A model generated the notes under the pieces. It had not been told where the DNA came from. It made no database searches and saw only the letters and a list, made by a program, of their open reading frames with translations. A stretch of 64,000 nucleotides of DNA from the NCBI GenBank assembly GCA_023333565.1, contig JAJKFH010000921.1, forward strand, positions 744,001-808,000. Direction: 5' to 3'. Origin of the DNA: Puffinus mauretanicus (Eukaryota > Chordata > Aves > Procellariiformes > Procellariidae). Positions 61,601 through 64,000 of this stretch are shown here, piece after piece (within the stretch, counting starts at the first letter, position 1; every line of letters begins with the position of its first letter). The translations under genes were made by a program, and so were the position numbers.

Positions 61601-63136
61601 GTAACAGTGGTAAAAAATTAGATGGCATTTTAACAGGTTCTGACACTTTTAAATAAAATACGTTTGTCTTTCAGAGTTTCTAGAAGGTGGTGTTGGCCAT
61701 GTCGAAATGTTGTTTCGTTGCAACTATTTAGCACTAGTAGGTGGAGGAAAAAAGCCGAAGTACCCACCTAACAAAGGTGAGTCTCGAGGAATAGATCTTT
61801 GTTTGCCTTGCTATCTGTGTGAAACTGCCCAAAGAACTCCCAAACCAAATGCCTTGAGCTGGGGTCTGGTATTCTGAAGGTTGGATAGAGGGGATGTTGC
61901 CGCAGGTTTAAGTAAATGTGGTGAAATAAGTTGCGTCACTGCTGTTGCAGTGTTAACCTGCAATGACCAGTCTCCGAGACCTGGTGACAAGTCTGTACTT
62001 CTCGCAGTTCACTTTGCGATGAGACTCTATGGCTCAGCAACCTGAGAGGGAAAAGGTCCCTGGTTGGCAAGCTTTGTAGGAAAATACGCTACTTTTTTTG
62101 ACTGCTGCCGTTTTTCTTTGACAACCCTCAGAGCAAAACAAAAAAGCTGATTGTCTTTAGAAAAATGTATTTTTATTGTCAGTTTTTGTGGTTAGAGTTT
62201 ACCAGCTCCTACCTGCACGAGTTGTAGCATGAAAGAGCAGGTTGGTATGTTGTAGCTAAATACCTTCTGGTTAGCAGGATACCAGTCTATTGGATGCTGC
62301 TCTTGATTAGTCTTCTCAGAAAATAGAAGTTGTTATAATGCAGATGATGTGGATCTTTGGATATGCCTTGATGATCTAATGCAATCTCTGCACTGTTCTA
62401 GTAATGATCTGGGATGACCTGAAGAAGAAGACCGTCATTGAGATAGAGTTTTCTACAGAAGTCAAAGCAGTTAAGCTGCGAAGAGATAGGTAGGTACAAA
62501 AAACGTGCTCCAAATGCGCAGCTTGGCTTTGTACACTGTTCTTACTCATCTCCAGCTGTTTGTAGAAAGAAGATCCTGCTTTAACACCTAGATAAACACA
62601 ACCAGCAATTAAAGGTAAAACAGGCTTTTGGGGGCAAGCATTGGGTGGTAACAGATCACAGCTCAAGTATACTGGTATCTGAAACCCTGGTGAAAAGCCT
62701 GTAAGACTTCCTGGCCCCCTAATGGAGGGAAATGTTCTCATGTGGCTACTGCCGACTTTTTCTAAGTATGGAGGAGTGTGAAGGGAATTCAAGCAGATCT
62801 CTAGAGCAAGAGCATCAGTTAGCAGCTGGAGTCTGTGCATGTGTGGGCAGAGGGGTTCTGCTGTCACAGCTTTGGATAAAGCTTTGCAGGCTCATAGTTG
62901 CATGGTTTTTGCAAGGCTGTAAGTCTGTTGGGGCGGGGGGGGACACGGAATATAGCCATTAAATCAGATGAAAGCCTTTGCTTAATATGTATGTCCCTGT
63001 GTTACCTGCCCCAAGTCATAGGAACTTCTTGTCTGTTTCAGAATTGTGGTAGTCTTGGACTCGATGATTAAAGTTTTCACATTCACACACAATCCCCACC
63101 AGTTGCACGTCTTTGAAACCTGCTACAACCCTAAAG
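52537..63136 (+). CDS. WDR45B: WD-repeat phosphoinositide-binding protein WDR45B/WIPI3, N-terminal part (partial)
   Basis: Five coding exons, 52537-52603, 58554-58628, 61675-61776, 62402-62489 and 63042-63136, encode 142 residues plus 1 nt of a protein of about 344. WDR45B is a seven-bladed beta-propeller of the PROPPIN family that binds PI3P and PI(3,5)P2 on membranes and acts in autophagosome formation. The start [20 protein letters not shown] is the family N terminus. Visible propeller strands include [72 protein letters not shown] and [17 protein letters not shown]. The lipid-binding FRRG/LRRG region lies in exons beyond the right edge. All junctions are GT-AG and keep frame. High similarity over all visible segments and position downstream of RAB40B make the assignment firm; WDR45 (WIPI4) is less similar. 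Confidence 0.96.
52604..58553 (+). other. WDR45B intron 1
   Basis: GT-AG intron of 5,950 nt. The first 400 nt belong to the CpG island; the rest is AT-rich with T/G-rich low-complexity tracts near 57000-57045 and a TA/TG repeat next to the acceptor. No nested gene was supported. Confidence 0.8.
58518..58539 (+). repeat. TA/TG alternating repeat at an intron end
   Basis: An imperfect (TA)n(TG)n tract ends 14 nt before the WDR45B exon 2 acceptor. Confidence 0.8.
58554..58628 (+). CDS. WDR45B: WDR45B coding exon 2
   Basis: 75 nt after acceptor ACTACAG, ending AAACAAG before GTAAAA. It encodes [25 protein letters not shown]. Confidence 0.95.
58629..61674 (+). other. WDR45B intron 2
   Basis: GT-AG intron of 3,046 nt. 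No repeat family or further exon was recognised. Confidence 0.75.
61675..61776 (+). CDS. WDR45B: WDR45B coding exon 3
   Basis: 102 nt after acceptor CTTTCAG, ending AACAAAG before GTGAGT. It encodes [20 protein letters not shown] and [14 protein letters not shown]. Confidence 0.95.
61777..62401 (+). other. WDR45B intron 3
   Basis: GT-AG intron of 625 nt, nothing recognised. Confidence 0.8.
62402..62489 (+). CDS. WDR45B: WDR45B coding exon 4
   Basis: 88 nt after acceptor TGTTCTAG, ending GATAG before GTAGGT. It encodes [20 protein letters not shown] and VKAVKLRRD. Confidence 0.95.
62490..63041 (+). other. WDR45B intron 4
   Basis: GT-AG intron of 552 nt, with a short G-run near 62930-62942. 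Nothing else was recognised. Confidence 0.8.
63042..63136 (+). CDS. WDR45B: WDR45B coding exon 5
   Basis: 95 nt after acceptor TGTTTCAG, ending CCTAAAG before GTTAGT. It encodes [20 protein letters not shown] and [12 protein letters not shown]. Confidence 0.95.
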
Positions 63137-64000
63137 GTTAGTTGTGTATGTGGGTTGGGGAATGGAAGCAGGTTTATTCTGTTCTTGATATGCTATGTAT
63201 TTTAGCTGCCTGAATCAGTTTCATTTAGTAAGTCATTAAAGAGTTTACTTACTGTATGACAGTCATGCCCTTTGGAGATGCTTTTGTGTTTATAAAATGG
63301 TTACTAAAATCTATTAATACCTGGCACAGAAAAGCTATTCCTGGTTATAGATTTGATTTCTATAAGAGCTATATGCTTTCTTTGCAAAGAACCTGTAAAC
63401 TTGATGTATTTTGTGCTGAAAGCTTAATTATAAACACAAACTCTATTGAAGTGCATCATTCCTCTTTTCTAATAGAGCTAGAACTGTCTAGTAAACTATT
63501 CTCTACAGCATCAAAAAGAGCCTAATTAGCAAACTGCTATTGTTCTTTTTAAATAGCAAGGTATGGCTTTGTCTTTTGTTGAAAGGAGCAGAAGGTATCC
63601 TGAACCAAGCCGAGTATTAGTGCCACAGGCTAAGTACTGTCTGGTGCAGTGATGCCAGCTCTAGGCTCCAGGTAGGCACGGGAGGGATAGGGCTTGGGTT
63701 TGACCTAAGGAAACGGCTTTGTTGCAGTAGGTTTTATTGAAAAAGGGAGGTCCTGTCTGGAAGAAGAGCCTTGAGAGGGAACAGCGAGCGTGCTCCCACG
63801 TCAGCTGCACACTTAAGTCTAGCTGTGTACGTGAAGGTCTAAAGCTGGAGGGGTGTAATGGCAACTGTGTGACTATCTGCCTCCGGGCACAACTGCGCCC
63901 TGCTATGAAGATGGCCAGGGTCCCAAAGCACGTGCCCTGCACGGCGAGGTTTACTCATGCGAAAAGGAGACTCTGAAGGGCTATCTGCAGCTGGTGGCTT
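63137..64000 (+). other. WDR45B intron 5 (partial)
   Basis: Begins with a GTTAGT donor and runs to the edge. The next exon was not found in the window. Confidence 0.75.

Noticed and set aside
62376..62867. 163-codon minus-strand frame across WDR45B exon 4
   Set aside because: Antisense shadow of a clear coding exon and adjacent intron.
1..64000. tRNA, rRNA, CRISPR, operon or phage features
   Set aside because: No cloverleaf with A and B boxes intact, no regular spacer array and no closely packed intronless genes were seen.

Overview
This window looks like vertebrate nuclear DNA, most likely from a bird. The evidence is: exons split by GT-AG introns; three CpG-island promoters in otherwise AT-rich DNA; several truncated CR1-type LINE 3' ends, the commonest avian repeat; very old MIR/L2-like relics; and four genes whose order and orientation match the amniote block FN3K - FN3KRP - RAB40B - WDR45B (human 17q25.3, read in reverse). 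I place it as bird by sequence resemblance and synteny; a non-avian sauropsid is not formally excluded. No prokaryotic, CRISPR or phage feature was seen.

Layout. 1-1913: the 5' part of FN3K on the minus strand, with two coding exons; the rest lies beyond the left edge. 1914-8910: intergenic DNA with a CR1 relic, an AT-rich tandem repeat and probably the FN3KRP 3' UTR. 8911-15197: complete FN3KRP on the minus strand, six coding exons, 309 codons. 14700-15620: its CpG island, with two NRF1-like sites and a possible divergent transcript. 15382-21950: intergenic. 21950-23260: RAB40B CpG island, with repeated CCAAT/GC-box modules. 22926-49160: complete RAB40B on the plus strand, six coding exons, 278 codons, with a 21.7 kb first intron that fills a third of the window; poly(A) signals near 50000. 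50006-51780: intergenic, with an antisense CR1 piece and simple repeats. 51780-53010: WDR45B CpG island. 52537-63136: the first five coding exons of WDR45B on the plus strand (142 codons plus 1 nt); the gene continues past the right edge.

Function. FN3K and FN3KRP are tandem paralogous ketosamine-3-kinases that start removal of sugar adducts from proteins. RAB40B is a Rab-like GTPase with a SOCS box, a substrate adaptor for Cullin-5 ubiquitin ligases. WDR45B (WIPI3) is a phosphoinositide-binding beta-propeller of autophagy. They form a conserved neighbourhood, not an operon, and no shared pathway is implied.

I found no wholly new system. The observations most worth checking are: a tyrosine replacing the redox-switch P-loop cysteine in FN3K; a strong 3' splice site just upstream of the FN3K start, implying a hidden non-coding first exon; a duplicated CCAAT/GC-box module in the RAB40B promoter; and a two-codon upstream ORF with an ideal Kozak context just before the WDR45B start. 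Exon boundaries were derived by hand from reading frame, splice consensus and family resemblance; no alignment or expression data were available.
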